The notes beneath the pieces are model-generated. The model had not been told where the DNA came from. It saw only the letters and a list, made by a program, of their open reading frames with translations, and did no database searches. Positions 1-7,068 of a stretch of DNA of 10,577 bases are shown here, piece by piece. The position numbers and the translations under genes were made by a program. Within the stretch, counting starts at the first letter, position 1. Every line of letters starts with the position of its first letter. Source of the stretch: a bacterium (lineage in GTDB: Bacteria; Ratteibacteria; UBA8468; B48-G9; JAFGKM01); NCBI GenBank assembly GCA_023230585.1, contig JALNXB010000057.1:1-10577 (forward strand). Reading direction: 5' to 3'.

Positions 1-378
1 AACAAAAACTGCTTTCTGTCTTGGTGGCAATTCATCTATCTCTTTCTTTATCTGTTTCCAAACATCCTCTTTTATAATCTTCGATTCACCAAAATCTCTT
101 CTGATATCCTCAACATCTTTTTCTAACTCAACGCTTCTCTCTTTCTGTTTTTTTCTTAAAAAATCATACGATTGGTTAAGAGTAATCCTAAATAGCCAGG
201 TTGAAATTTTTGCATCTCCTCGAAATTTTTCCCAATTATTAAAAGCTTTTATAAAACTTTCCTGAACTATATCCAAAGCATCGTGGTGATTGCTGACCAT
301 CTTAAAAGCAACACCATACATTTTGGGAGCATACATTCTGTAACAGGTATCAAAGTCGGTCTTTTTTTTACTCTCCAT
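1..378 (-). CDS. ECF-type RNA polymerase sigma factor, 3' end cut off by window edge
   Basis: The 126 visible codons read MESKKKTDFDTCYRMYAPKM and onward to the left edge, so the C-terminus is missing. Residues about 10-95 carry sigma-70 region 2: the segment DALDIVQESFIKAF is the core-binding helix, and FRGDAKISTWLFRITLN matches the ECF consensus for -10 recognition and melting. The last residues, LPPRQKAVFV, look like the start of region 4, the -35 binding domain. This start is the only in-frame ATG, because a TAG stop lies six codons upstream; the ribosome site is weak (AAG at -6). Family knowledge: such factors redirect RNA polymerase to a small regulon, often under an anti-sigma factor encoded just downstream, which here would lie beyond the window. 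It is divergent from rpsT and has its own promoter at 432-459. The ECF assignment is firm; the regulon is unknown. Confidence 0.9.
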   Translation of the reverse strand, partial: MESKKKTDFDTCYRMYAPKMYGVAFKMVSNHHDALDIVQESFIKAFNNWEKFRGDAKISTWLFRITLNQSYDFLRKKQKERSVELEKDVEDIRRDFGESKIIKEDVWKQIKKEIDELPPRQKAVFV

Positions 379-402
379 ATTCTTATAATTTGACTAAAAA
401 TC

Positions 403-431
403 TTGATAAAAGGTTTAGTTTATGGTAATAT
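403..431 (+). promoter_or_regulatory. Predicted sigma-70-type promoter for rpsT
   Basis: TTGATA (403-408), a 17-bp spacer and TAATAT (426-431) make a good housekeeping promoter. The start would be near 438, giving a leader of about 65 nt before rpsT. Its -10 box touches the -10 box of the divergent sigma-factor promoter, so polymerases at the two promoters could interfere with each other. Confidence 0.55.
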
Positions 432-459
432 CTTATAACTTTAAGTGTTTATCAGTCAA
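432..459 (-). promoter_or_regulatory. Predicted sigma-70-type promoter for the ECF sigma gene
   Basis: Read on the minus strand, TTGACT (454-459) is followed by a 16-bp spacer and TATAAG (432-437). Both boxes are near the housekeeping consensus. Transcription would start near 425, leaving a leader of about 45 nt before the ATG at 378. It lies directly beside the oppositely directed rpsT promoter. This is a prediction from sequence only. Confidence 0.55.
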
Positions 460-494
460 TAGAAAATTTTATTTTTAAAAAATATGTACTGTAT

Positions 495-500
495 AGGAGG
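495..500 (+). promoter_or_regulatory. Shine-Dalgarno site that sets the rpsT start
   Basis: AGGAGG lies 4 nt before the ATG at 505. An earlier in-frame ATG at 484 lies upstream of this site and would add seven residues (MYCIGGI) unlike S20 N-termini. The start at 505 is therefore preferred. Confidence 0.85.
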
Positions 501-504
501 TATA

Positions 505-789
505 ATGTCCGGTAAAAAAGCAAGTGTATTAAAACGACAAAGACAAGATGAGAAGAGAAGCGCAAGGAACAAATTTGAAAAAACAAGAATAAAAACAGCA
601 ATAAAAAAAGCTAAAACAGCTGTTTTAGATCAGACCGAACAATCTGATGAAAACGTAAAAAAAGCCCTCAGAATGCTTGATAAAGCTAAAGGTAAAAATG
701 TAATACATAAAAATACCGCAGCAAGGAAAAAAAGTAGGTTGGCAAAATTTCAAAACAAATTCAAAACTGAGAGCGAAAAATCTACTTGA
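505..789 (+). CDS. rpsT: 30S ribosomal protein S20
   Basis: The product is 94 aa from MSGKKASVLKRQRQDEKRSA, close to the usual 85-95 aa of S20. It is highly basic, and the spacing of the N-terminal KR..RQ..KR.ARN motif and the C-terminal IHKNTAARKKSRLAK motif is typical of the family. S20 is a primary 16S rRNA binding protein, a three-helix bundle at the base of the 30S body. The start was chosen by the strong AGGAGG four bases upstream. The gene has its own predicted promoter and is the only clear plus-strand gene in the window. It converges on holA: the last 8 bp, including its TGA stop, overlap the end of that gene, and I see no rho-independent terminator between them. Confidence 0.97.
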   Translation: MSGKKASVLKRQRQDEKRSARNKFEKTRIKTAIKKAKTAVLDQTEQSDENVKKALRMLDKAKGKNVIHKNTAARKKSRLAKFQNKFKTESEKST

Positions 790-1414
790 AGATGTAATGA
801 AGAAACATTTCTAATTCTGCTCCAGTATGACGAACCCCTCTTTTAAGGTCAAAATCAAGTTGATGCAGAATCTTAAATTTATTTATTGTTTCTATATCTT
901 TTCTTCTCTGGTTAAGTAAAACATTTTTGAGGTATATTTCACCTGCAGTTATTATTGGGGCAAATCCGCTTTCGTTATATTTTAGTTGTTCCATCAATAA
1001 TGAGATAAGTTTTTTTCTATCCTCTTTTCTCTTTAACTTAAAAACCTGAGGAAATAAGTCAAACTTGTTATCTTCAACAGAATCTTCAACATATTTTTTT
1101 AAAGGCGCTTTAATATCAATTCCTACAAACAATATACATATATGTTCCGGAGGATTCTTAAAATATATCTCTAATTTTTCGCAGTCTGATTTTGTTAATT
1201 TTTCACAATTTTTTATATTAAGAAGTCTTTTTTTAGAAAAAACAGGAAGATAATCTATCTCTTCTAAAATAGTATCAATCTTTTTTTCCTCCGCAAAAAG
1301 AGTTTTAATATCAAAATCAGAGATTTTATATTTTGTTCTTAACTGGGTTACCTTTTTTTCCCATTTTTCTGAATCACCTAAAGTTATACCTACCTCAAAA
1401 TTATTCGTTTTCAT
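782..1414 (-). CDS. holA: Short DNA polymerase III delta subunit (HolA-like)
   Basis: The product is 210 aa, against roughly 330-340 aa for typical delta subunits of the clamp loader, which opens the sliding clamp during loading. Residues about 38-125 match domain I: LFAEEKKIDTILEEIDYLPVF, then KKRLLNIKN and IYFKNPPEHICILFVG, follow the family pattern of a 'first subunit hit' helix, a KRL.. strand and a ..PP...L strand. Residues 133-210 resemble the C-terminal collar domain, ending with the usual helix pattern LDFDLKRGVRH...ELEMFL. The central lid domain seems missing or reduced to a few residues. The neighbours support the call: lptE lies directly upstream with a 14-bp overlap, as in the E. 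coli lptE-holA pair, and rpsT lies next to holA in many bacteria. It could be a functional minimal delta or a degenerate one. Its ATG lacks a clear ribosome site, which suggests translational coupling. Confidence 0.72.
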   Translation of the reverse strand: MKTNNFEVGITLGDSEKWEKKVTQLRTKYKISDFDIKTLFAEEKKIDTILEEIDYLPVFSKKRLLNIKNCEKLTKSDCEKLEIYFKNPPEHICILFVGIDIKAPLKKYVEDSVEDNKFDLFPQVFKLKRKEDRKKLISLLMEQLKYNESGFAPIITAGEIYLKNVLLNQRRKDIETINKFKILHQLDFDLKRGVRHTGAELEMFLHYIFK

Positions 1415-1901
1415 ATTTATCTAATAACCAAAAATATATTCTTTTAGCAAATTTTTCAGATATATTCTTCAACATATCTTCTTCTTTATATATAACAGAA
1501 AGAGGAAAAGCTAAACTTTCTTTAATCGTATCTTTTGACACCTCTTCTCCTCTTTTATAAATAGTAGCCTCTGCTTCTACACTAAATCTTCCACTTACAA
1601 CTTCAGAAATATCTCCTTTAGAATAAAAAAGAGGACGTCTTACCAACTTCTTTACATCAATATTTATAGAGATATCTGCTTGTTCTTTAGAATAAACAAG
1701 GTTGAAACCTGGATTTTTATTAAAAATATTTTTAATCTCTTCAGTCAATGAGATATCCAACTGAGGCATAAGGGTAGAGTTCTGTATTGGTATTATAAAA
1801 ACAGAAACGTCCCCACCTTTCACAAATTTATAACTACACCCGCTAATCAGTAAAATTATACTAATTGACAGGACCAACCTTTTCAGAAGAAATCTTACCA
1901 T
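1401..1901 (-). CDS. lptE: LptE-like LPS-assembly outer-membrane lipoprotein
   Basis: The 166-aa product has a lipoprotein signal: positive N-terminus (MVRFLLKR), hydrophobic core, and lipobox ISGC with the acylated cysteine at residue 22. Ser at +2 favours outer-membrane sorting. The mature start CSYKFVKGG, then VFIIPIQNST and LDISLTEEIKNIF, follows the LptE pattern (CGY.F.G, a strand with V/IP.F.N.T, then a helix L...L...F). LptE plugs the LptD barrel and helps insert lipopolysaccharide into the outer leaflet. No LptD is visible here. The gene overlaps the end of the TPR gene by 41 bp and the start of holA by 14 bp, so the three are probably translated from one message. Sequence similarity in this family is weak, so the call rests on the lipobox, length, strand pattern and holA context. 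Confidence 0.75.
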   Translation of the reverse strand: MVRFLLKRLVLSISIILLISGCSYKFVKGGDVSVFIIPIQNSTLMPQLDISLTEEIKNIFNKNPGFNLVYSKEQADISINIDVKKLVRRPLFYSKGDISEVVSGRFSVEAEATIYKRGEEVSKDTIKESLAFPLSVIYKEEDMLKNISEKFAKRIYFWLLDKYENE

Positions 1902-2787
1902 AATCAGTATCCGGATATTTTTCAGCCACTATTTTGTAATAGTAATCTGCAGATTTTGTTTTTCCTACTCTTTCATAATAGGAGGCTATATCAAAATATT
2001 TTTTTGCCTCAATATTTAATAGGTTGTTTCTTATATCTAAAACCTCTTGTAAATACTTGCTATCACTATAAGAAGCAATAAAAGCATCTGCTCTAACTTT
2101 AACTTTCTGTAAACCTTCAACACTTTTCGTTTTTGAAGGTACAGCCCTATATTCAGAGCATACAAGCAAGTAGTGGGCTTCTTCCCTTATTGATAGATTC
2201 AGAGTTTTATCTATAAGATTAAGTAAAACGTTTTTTGCTTTAACATACTCTTTCATTTCAATATAAAATTTCCCAAGTTGAATAGATTTTTCATCTGCCT
2301 CTTTTATATAAGGATACTCCTCTAATATTCCGGCTATAACTTCGGCTTTATCTTTCTCCTTAAATCTTAAAAGACGAAAAGAGGTTTTACCAACTTTTTT
2401 TTCAGCCATATCTAACTGTGCTTTCACAGCATCCAAAACTCTTGCTGAACCTGGATAGTTTTTTGTTAATCTTTCGTAATAATTTAAAGCTTTTTTGGTA
2501 TCACCACGTTGTGTGTACAACTCACCAAGCATAAAACAAGATTCTGGAGCATATTCTGAATCAGAAAAATGTTTCAAAAGTTTTCTATGCTCATTTATTG
2601 CCTTTTCAAGGTTTCCATCAGCTTTCAATTCTTCTGCCCACTCAAATTGTTCTTTGGGAGTACTTTTAACTGCATATTTTGGGTTGATCCACTTTCTACT
2701 TTTTGGAGTCCATTCCCAATAAGCAAAAGCATTCACAGAAAAAATTAAAATTGTAAGTAAAATTATATTACTTTTTTTTATCACCAT
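1861..2787 (-). CDS. Periplasmic TPR protein, BamD/CpoB-like
   Basis: The 308-aa product begins with a type I signal peptide: a hydrophobic run ending in NAFA, with likely cleavage before YWEW. Tetratricopeptide-like helix pairs follow at about 44-75, 80-112 and 245-300, with typical motifs such as YAPESCFMLGELYTQRGDTKKALNYYERL and YFDIASYYERVGKTKSADYYY followed by YP. This is the architecture of BamD (outer-membrane protein assembly) and CpoB/YbgF (Tol-Pal partner). BamD is a lipoprotein, but no cysteine follows this signal peptide, so a soluble periplasmic scaffold is more likely unless it is anchored otherwise. A good ribosome site (AAGGAGA, 2791-2797) precedes the ATG, and a strong promoter lies upstream. 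It heads the operon with lptE and holA, which supports a role in envelope assembly. The exact partner cannot be read from the sequence. Confidence 0.75.
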   Translation of the reverse strand: MVIKKSNIILLTILIFSVNAFAYWEWTPKSRKWINPKYAVKSTPKEQFEWAEELKADGNLEKAINEHRKLLKHFSDSEYAPESCFMLGELYTQRGDTKKALNYYERLTKNYPGSARVLDAVKAQLDMAEKKVGKTSFRLLRFKEKDKAEVIAGILEEYPYIKEADEKSIQLGKFYIEMKEYVKAKNVLLNLIDKTLNLSIREEAHYLLVCSEYRAVPSKTKSVEGLQKVKVRADAFIASYSDSKYLQEVLDIRNNLLNIEAKKYFDIASYYERVGKTKSADYYYKIVAEKYPDTDYGKISSEKVGPVN

Positions 2788-2823
2788 TTATCTCCTTCAC
2801 TATAAGTGTTTTATACAAGAAGC

Positions 2824-2833
2824 GGTTATAACC
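2824..2833. repeat. 10-bp palindrome GGTTATAACC near the operon transcription start
   Basis: This perfect self-complementary decamer lies just downstream of the predicted start of the TPR-lptE-holA transcript. It could be an operator half, but a palindrome of this length can occur by chance. Confidence 0.3.
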
Positions 2834-2843
2834 TAACCCAACT

Positions 2844-2873
2844 ATTGTATGCTTTTAACTATGTAAGTGTCAA
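2844..2873 (-). promoter_or_regulatory. Strong predicted promoter for the TPR-lptE-holA operon
   Basis: On the minus strand TTGACA (2868-2873, perfect -35) is followed by an 18-bp spacer and TACAAT (2844-2849). The start would be near 2837, about 50 nt before the ATG at 2787. The -35 box forms half of an inverted repeat (2868-2888), and a 10-bp palindrome lies just downstream (2824-2833). Confidence 0.6.
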
Positions 2874-2888
2874 TAAGACACATTGACA
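2868..2888. repeat. Inverted repeat TGTCAAT-N7-ATTGACA over the -35 box
   Basis: Two perfect 7-bp arms (2868-2874 and 2882-2888) are separated by seven bases. One arm contains the -35 hexamer of the operon promoter, and the repeat begins six bases past the polA stop codon. It could be a repressor or activator operator, or a weak polA terminator hairpin. The base run after it on the polA strand (CTTACAT) is not U-rich, so a terminator is less likely. Confidence 0.45.
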
Positions 2889-2893
2889 AAAAT

Positions 2894-5296
2894 TTATTTT
2901 ATAGGAACCATATCCTGATAGTTGTACCCTTTCTTAACATCGGTCTTTAATGGAACTTTTAAAACCATAACCTCTTCCATCAATTTTTTTACATTTTCGT
3001 ACACTTCTTTTTCTTCATCAGCCACTACCTCAAAAAGCAACTCATCGTGAACCTGTAAAACCATTCTACTTTTCAGATTATTGGTATGAAAATAATTATA
3101 TATATTGTTCATAGCAACTTTAATCAAATCGGCCGCAGAGCCTTGAATTGGCATATTTACAGCCGCTCGCCTCCCAAACTCTCTCTGCCGTTTATCTTGG
3201 CTTTGAACTTCGCTTATATATCTTCTACGATTAAGTATAGTAGAAACATACCCGTTTTTTTCTACAAATTGTACAGTCTTGTTTATATAATCTTTAACAT
3301 TAGGAAACCTGTTAAAATACTCTTTTATAAATGTATCTGCTTCAGGTACTGAAATATTTAACTCCTGAGCAAGCCCAAAAGAACTCATCCCATAAATAAT
3401 CCCAAAATTTATTGTCTTAGCAACCCTTCTAAAATCTTTGATACCTTCTGGTATAGGTACAGAAAATAGAGATTCACCTGAAAATAGCGCATCAGATACC
3501 TCCTGATGTATATCTCTATCTTTATTAAAAGCGTCAATTAGATATTTATCTTCCGAAAAATGGGCAAGAATCCGTAATTCTATCTGACTATAATCAAAAG
3601 AGTATAAAACATTGTTACCTTCGGCAGTGAACGCTCTCCTTATTTCGCTTCCTTTTTCAGTCTTAATAGGTAAATTTTGCAGATTAGGATTGCTACAACT
3701 CAACCTCCCTGTTGAGGTTGATATTTGGCTAAAATCAGGGTGTATCCTACCTGTCTCCTTTGAAATATGTGGAATCAACCCTTTTATGTATGTTGAGTTC
3801 AACTTATATGTTTCTCTATATTGCAAAACCATATTCGCTATAGGATAGTCGTTTGAAAGTTCTTTTAATACAGAGTTATCGGTAGAAAAAGATGTTTTTG
3901 TTTTCCTGCCGGGCGGCATACCGAGTTTTTGAAATAGAATGGTAGCCAGTTGCTGTGGAGAATTCAAATTAAATATTTCGCCAGCAAGTAAAAAGATTTT
4001 ATCTTGAAGTATATCAATCTCTTTCTGTAAATCTATACTATACAATTGCAAAAAATCTACATCTATCTTTATACCATTACTTTGCATCCAAGCAAGTGTT
4101 TTTACAAGAGGAGTTTCTACTTCATCAAAAAGTTTTTTCAATTTTAAATCCTCAAGAACCTTTTCATACTTACGTCTACAAGAAAATATATCTTTTTCAA
4201 ATATTTCTTTACCTGTAAGATGTTTTGCTATTATAAAATCAAAAAATGGCATCTTAAAATCTATCCCTTTTTTCTTTAATTCAATGATTTTCTCTTTAAT
4301 ATTAAATCCACATTTTTCTATCTCTTCTGACTCACAAATTTCTTTAAACCTCTCCACATTACTTACAATTGTTTCATAAGCAACAACCTCTCCAGTGGAC
4401 AACCCAACCATATCTTCACAAATATAACTCTCTTCATTTATAAAATCTAAACCCTTCAAACTTTTAGAAAGGTTTCTAAACTCTAAAGTTTCAAATAATT
4501 CTAATATCCCGCTTGTATCAGGTGTAGCCATTTTAATATCTTTAAGAGATACATCCAAAACAATGTCATCCACCAATTTTCCAAGTTGCATACCCATATA
4601 AACAGTATCTTCTCCCTCTTTTAACTTTAACCTTAACCTTTCAGGAGATACGTTGTCTATATTAGCAAATATTTCTTTTACACCTCCAAACTCTTTAATC
4701 AGTTTAAGAGCCGTCTTTTCACCTAACCCTACAAGGCCGGGAATGTTGTCTGACTTATCTCCTGCAAGACCTATTATATCTACCACATTGTTTGGTTCAA
4801 CCCCATACTCGACCTTAAACTTCTCTTTATCCATTATGCTACCGTCGCCAGGATTTACAATAAAAATATCTTGCTCTAATAATTGAAGCATATCTTTATC
4901 ACCTGTTACTATGTATATCCTGTTACTTTCAGACTTAATTCTTTTAACAAGACTTGCAATGATATCGTCACCTTCGTAACCCTGTTGCTCAAAAATACTT
5001 ATTCCAAACAAGTTTAAGATTTTTTTAATTATAGGCACCTGAACAGAAAGTTCGTCTGGCATAGGTTTTCTATTTGCCTTATATTCAGAAAAGGTTTTAT
5101 GTCTTATAGTCGGACCCTTAACATCAAAAGCAAAAACAATATGGTCTGTTTTTATCTCTTTAAGCAATTTGATAAGAGTTACTGTAAAACCATAGATAGC
5201 GTTGGTAGGTTGTCCATAAGAAGTTTTTAAGTCTCTTATAGCGTGAAACGACCTGTAAACAAGTGAACTACCGTCTATTATATATATCTTTGTCAT
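2894..5296 (-). CDS. polA: DNA polymerase I, lacking proofreading residues
   Basis: The product is 800 aa, shorter than E. coli Pol I (928) and near Taq (832). Residues 1 to about 260 are the 5' nuclease used for RNA primer removal and nick repair: D8, FAFD (D58), YKANR, YEGDD (D110, D111), TGDKD (131-135) and the helix-hairpin-helix region GLAGDKSDNIPG (176-187). About 290-400 is a remnant 3'-5' exonuclease fold. The first catalytic motif (DxE) is absent, and the second reads FNIKEKII instead of NIKYD, so proofreading is probably lost, as in Taq. The polymerase domain is intact: motif A DYSQIELRILAH (568-579), motif B RRVAKTINFGIIYGMSSFGLA split as RRVAKTINFG plus IIYGMSSFGLA (623-643), and motif C VHDELLFE (749-756). 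It starts 13 bp after gspM with no clear ribosome site or promoter, so it is probably the last gene of the secretion operon. Confidence 0.97.
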   Translation of the reverse strand: MTKIYIIDGSSLVYRSFHAIRDLKTSYGQPTNAIYGFTVTLIKLLKEIKTDHIVFAFDVKGPTIRHKTFSEYKANRKPMPDELSVQVPIIKKILNLFGISIFEQQGYEGDDIIASLVKRIKSESNRIYIVTGDKDMLQLLEQDIFIVNPGDGSIMDKEKFKVEYGVEPNNVVDIIGLAGDKSDNIPGLVGLGEKTALKLIKEFGGVKEIFANIDNVSPERLRLKLKEGEDTVYMGMQLGKLVDDIVLDVSLKDIKMATPDTSGILELFETLEFRNLSKSLKGLDFINEESYICEDMVGLSTGEVVAYETIVSNVERFKEICESEEIEKCGFNIKEKIIELKKKGIDFKMPFFDFIIAKHLTGKEIFEKDIFSCRRKYEKVLEDLKLKKLFDEVETPLVKTLAWMQSNGIKIDVDFLQLYSIDLQKEIDILQDKIFLLAGEIFNLNSPQQLATILFQKLGMPPGRKTKTSFSTDNSVLKELSNDYPIANMVLQYRETYKLNSTYIKGLIPHISKETGRIHPDFSQISTSTGRLSCSNPNLQNLPIKTEKGSEIRRAFTAEGNNVLYSFDYSQIELRILAHFSEDKYLIDAFNKDRDIHQEVSDALFSGESLFSVPIPEGIKDFRRVAKTINFGIIYGMSSFGLAQELNISVPEADTFIKEYFNRFPNVKDYINKTVQFVEKNGYVSTILNRRRYISEVQSQDKRQREFGRRAAVNMPIQGSAADLIKVAMNNIYNYFHTNNLKSRMVLQVHDELLFEVVADEEKEVYENVKKLMEEVMVLKVPLKTDVKKGYNYQDMVPIK

Positions 5297-5309
5297 ATTT
5301 AAAATTACG

Positions 5310-5819
5310 TTATTGTTTATCGACTGCTCTTATAGAAAGAAGTTCCATCTCCACCCCAAGAAGAAACTCTTTTTCTTTATTTCTTTTCATTCTATATTCA
5401 GGTACATAAATAGCATTCCGGGAGGTTTCAATACTATATAAAAAATCGTATATCTGTTGCAAAGTTACATTATCCACACTTATTCTAATCTTTTCTATAA
5501 GGAAAGACTCTTTTTCTATTATAGGTAAAGGTTTAATAGAAGAAATGTTCTTCTCAAGATTCTGTTTCTCTATAATCTTGCCAAGAAATGAAAAAAGAGA
5601 GAAGTCAGAGTCGGCAGTTTTTAATAAAGTATCCTCTTCATTTTTTTTTGTAAGTTCATATTCAGAACAGAGTTTCTCTAAAAGTTCCATATCAGATTGC
5701 TTTTGAGAAACAATTTTATTAACTGTTTCAAGCTTTTTTCTACCTGGCATATAGATAAATTTATACTCAAAAACAAACACAAATATTATTATAAGAATAA
5801 GCATTTTTTTATCATTCAT
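5310..5819 (-). CDS. gspM: Type II secretion inner-membrane protein GspM-like
   Basis: The 169-aa product has a short cytoplasmic start (MNDKK), one membrane segment at about 6-24, a coiled-coil-like stretch (about 27-62), and a compact periplasmic domain from about 72. The segment FLGKIIEKQNLEKNISSIKP and the later LQQIYDFLYSIE with the closing strand EFLLGVEMELLSI follow the ferredoxin-like fold of GspM/PilO. In T2SS, GspM binds GspL and helps couple the GspE ATPase to the pseudopilus. It overlaps gspL by 8 bp upstream and is followed closely by polA. Its frame crosses an A9 run on the coding strand (+ strand 5641-5649) without disruption, a useful contrast with the gspH break. Similarity within this family is low, so position after gspL carries much of the weight. 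Confidence 0.75.
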   Translation of the reverse strand: MNDKKMLILIIIFVFVFEYKFIYMPGRKKLETVNKIVSQKQSDMELLEKLCSEYELTKKNEEDTLLKTADSDFSLFSFLGKIIEKQNLEKNISSIKPLPIIEKESFLIEKIRISVDNVTLQQIYDFLYSIETSRNAIYVPEYRMKRNKEKEFLLGVEMELLSIRAVDKQ

Positions 5820-7068
5820 ATTCTTTTATCCCAAGTGTCATATTAAAAGTTACCCGATTTTTATCGTCAAAAGAGATTGCTCCAATAACCACATTGGTAA
5901 ACTTTTCTGAATCTATAGCATTAGATTTAACTTCTTCTAAAGATTTAAGAGAGTCTACCCTACCAAATAAGTTTAAGGTATTGGCTGCAACAGAAAAATG
6001 TTCAATTTCAACATTTAGATTATCAGGGAAAAGAGTTGTAACATCAGCCATTACTTTTAAAATAGGTGGATAGTTTGAAACAACACTTAATTTAGTTGTT
6101 TTTTCCATGATTTTTTCTTTTATTTGAACAAGAGGGTCAACTATCCTTGTAACTTCAGGGCATGCCTGATGGAACCTCTCTTTCATTTCATTAATAATTT
6201 GTTCTCTATGCGCTTCTCCCTCAGATAATCTAAAATAAGGCGTAAAAGCAATAAAAGATGCTACTAAAAGGGTAAGAAAAAATAGAACAATATGGATAGG
6301 TACACGATTTTTAACTGTAATTTTTCTCAAATTTAGCGAGCTCTGTTTAAATATACCACTATTTACAAGAGAAGGAATAATCTGTACCCCCTCAGCATCT
6401 GTTGCAAGTTTTATTTCGGTTGCATCTGTTAATATATTTTTAAACCTATTTTTCATTTCTTGTGAACCAAGAAAAAATAGAGGTATCTTCTTTGAAAAAA
6501 GAATAGTTTTCAGCATCTCTTGAACTTTATCAGATTCATCTAAAGAGAAATTATACGAGTATGAACCTGTTAATCGACTCTTTTCTGTAATATTTACCAA
6601 GGTATAATCCTGGGCAACAAACATACCTATATTATCTTCTGTTGAAGTGTAACGCCTGAGCAAAGAACTTAAAATAGTCATATCAGAAAAGAAGAAAAGT
6701 TTAACCTTATTTTTTTCTGCAACTTCTCTCCAATAATCTAAAATTTCATTCTTAACGGCAATCATATTAACAACTGTTTTTCCGTTCGAATTCCTATGAA
6801 ACTCAAAAGAGAAAGAAAAGTTTGAGGCAGGCTCTGGCAGAACATCTTCAAGTTCGTGAGGTAACACTAACTTTATTTTTCTTTGGCTTTTAAAAGGAAA
6901 CTCAAGCCTTCTAAACAATATATCTGGTTTTGAAACAATAACATTTAAGACGCCACCCTTCATCTCTTTAATCAGGGATTCTATACTCTTTTTATCCACA
7001 ACCCCTCTTTTAGAGTTATGGGAATAGATTATATATTCTCTTTGAACATATAAAGTTAAATTTTTCAT
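5812..7068 (-). CDS. gspL: Type II secretion protein GspL-like
   Basis: From the ATG at 7068 the product is 418 aa. Residues 1 to about 235 form a cytoplasmic actin-like domain, with the GspL-type LPHELEDVLP near 69-78. In the family this domain docks the ATPase GspE. A membrane helix spans about 257-279 (IHIVLFFLTLLVASFIAF), and the periplasmic part ends in a ferredoxin-like domain (VMADVTTLFPDNLNVEIEHF then LNLFGRVDSLKSLEEV), as in GspL and PilN. A GTG at 7080 would add four residues. The ATG at 7068 is preferred because GAGGTGG (7077-7083) sits 8 nt before it and it overlaps the gspK stop in the classic ATGA arrangement. It could also be described as a PilM-PilN fusion, but its place between gspK and gspM favours GspL. 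Confidence 0.85.
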   Translation of the reverse strand: MKNLTLYVQREYIIYSHNSKRGVVDKKSIESLIKEMKGGVLNVIVSKPDILFRRLEFPFKSQRKIKLVLPHELEDVLPEPASNFSFSFEFHRNSNGKTVVNMIAVKNEILDYWREVAEKNKVKLFFFSDMTILSSLLRRYTSTEDNIGMFVAQDYTLVNITEKSRLTGSYSYNFSLDESDKVQEMLKTILFSKKIPLFFLGSQEMKNRFKNILTDATEIKLATDAEGVQIIPSLVNSGIFKQSSLNLRKITVKNRVPIHIVLFFLTLLVASFIAFTPYFRLSEGEAHREQIINEMKERFHQACPEVTRIVDPLVQIKEKIMEKTTKLSVVSNYPPILKVMADVTTLFPDNLNVEIEHFSVAANTLNLFGRVDSLKSLEEVKSNAIDSEKFTNVVIGAISFDDKNRVTFNMTLGIKEYE

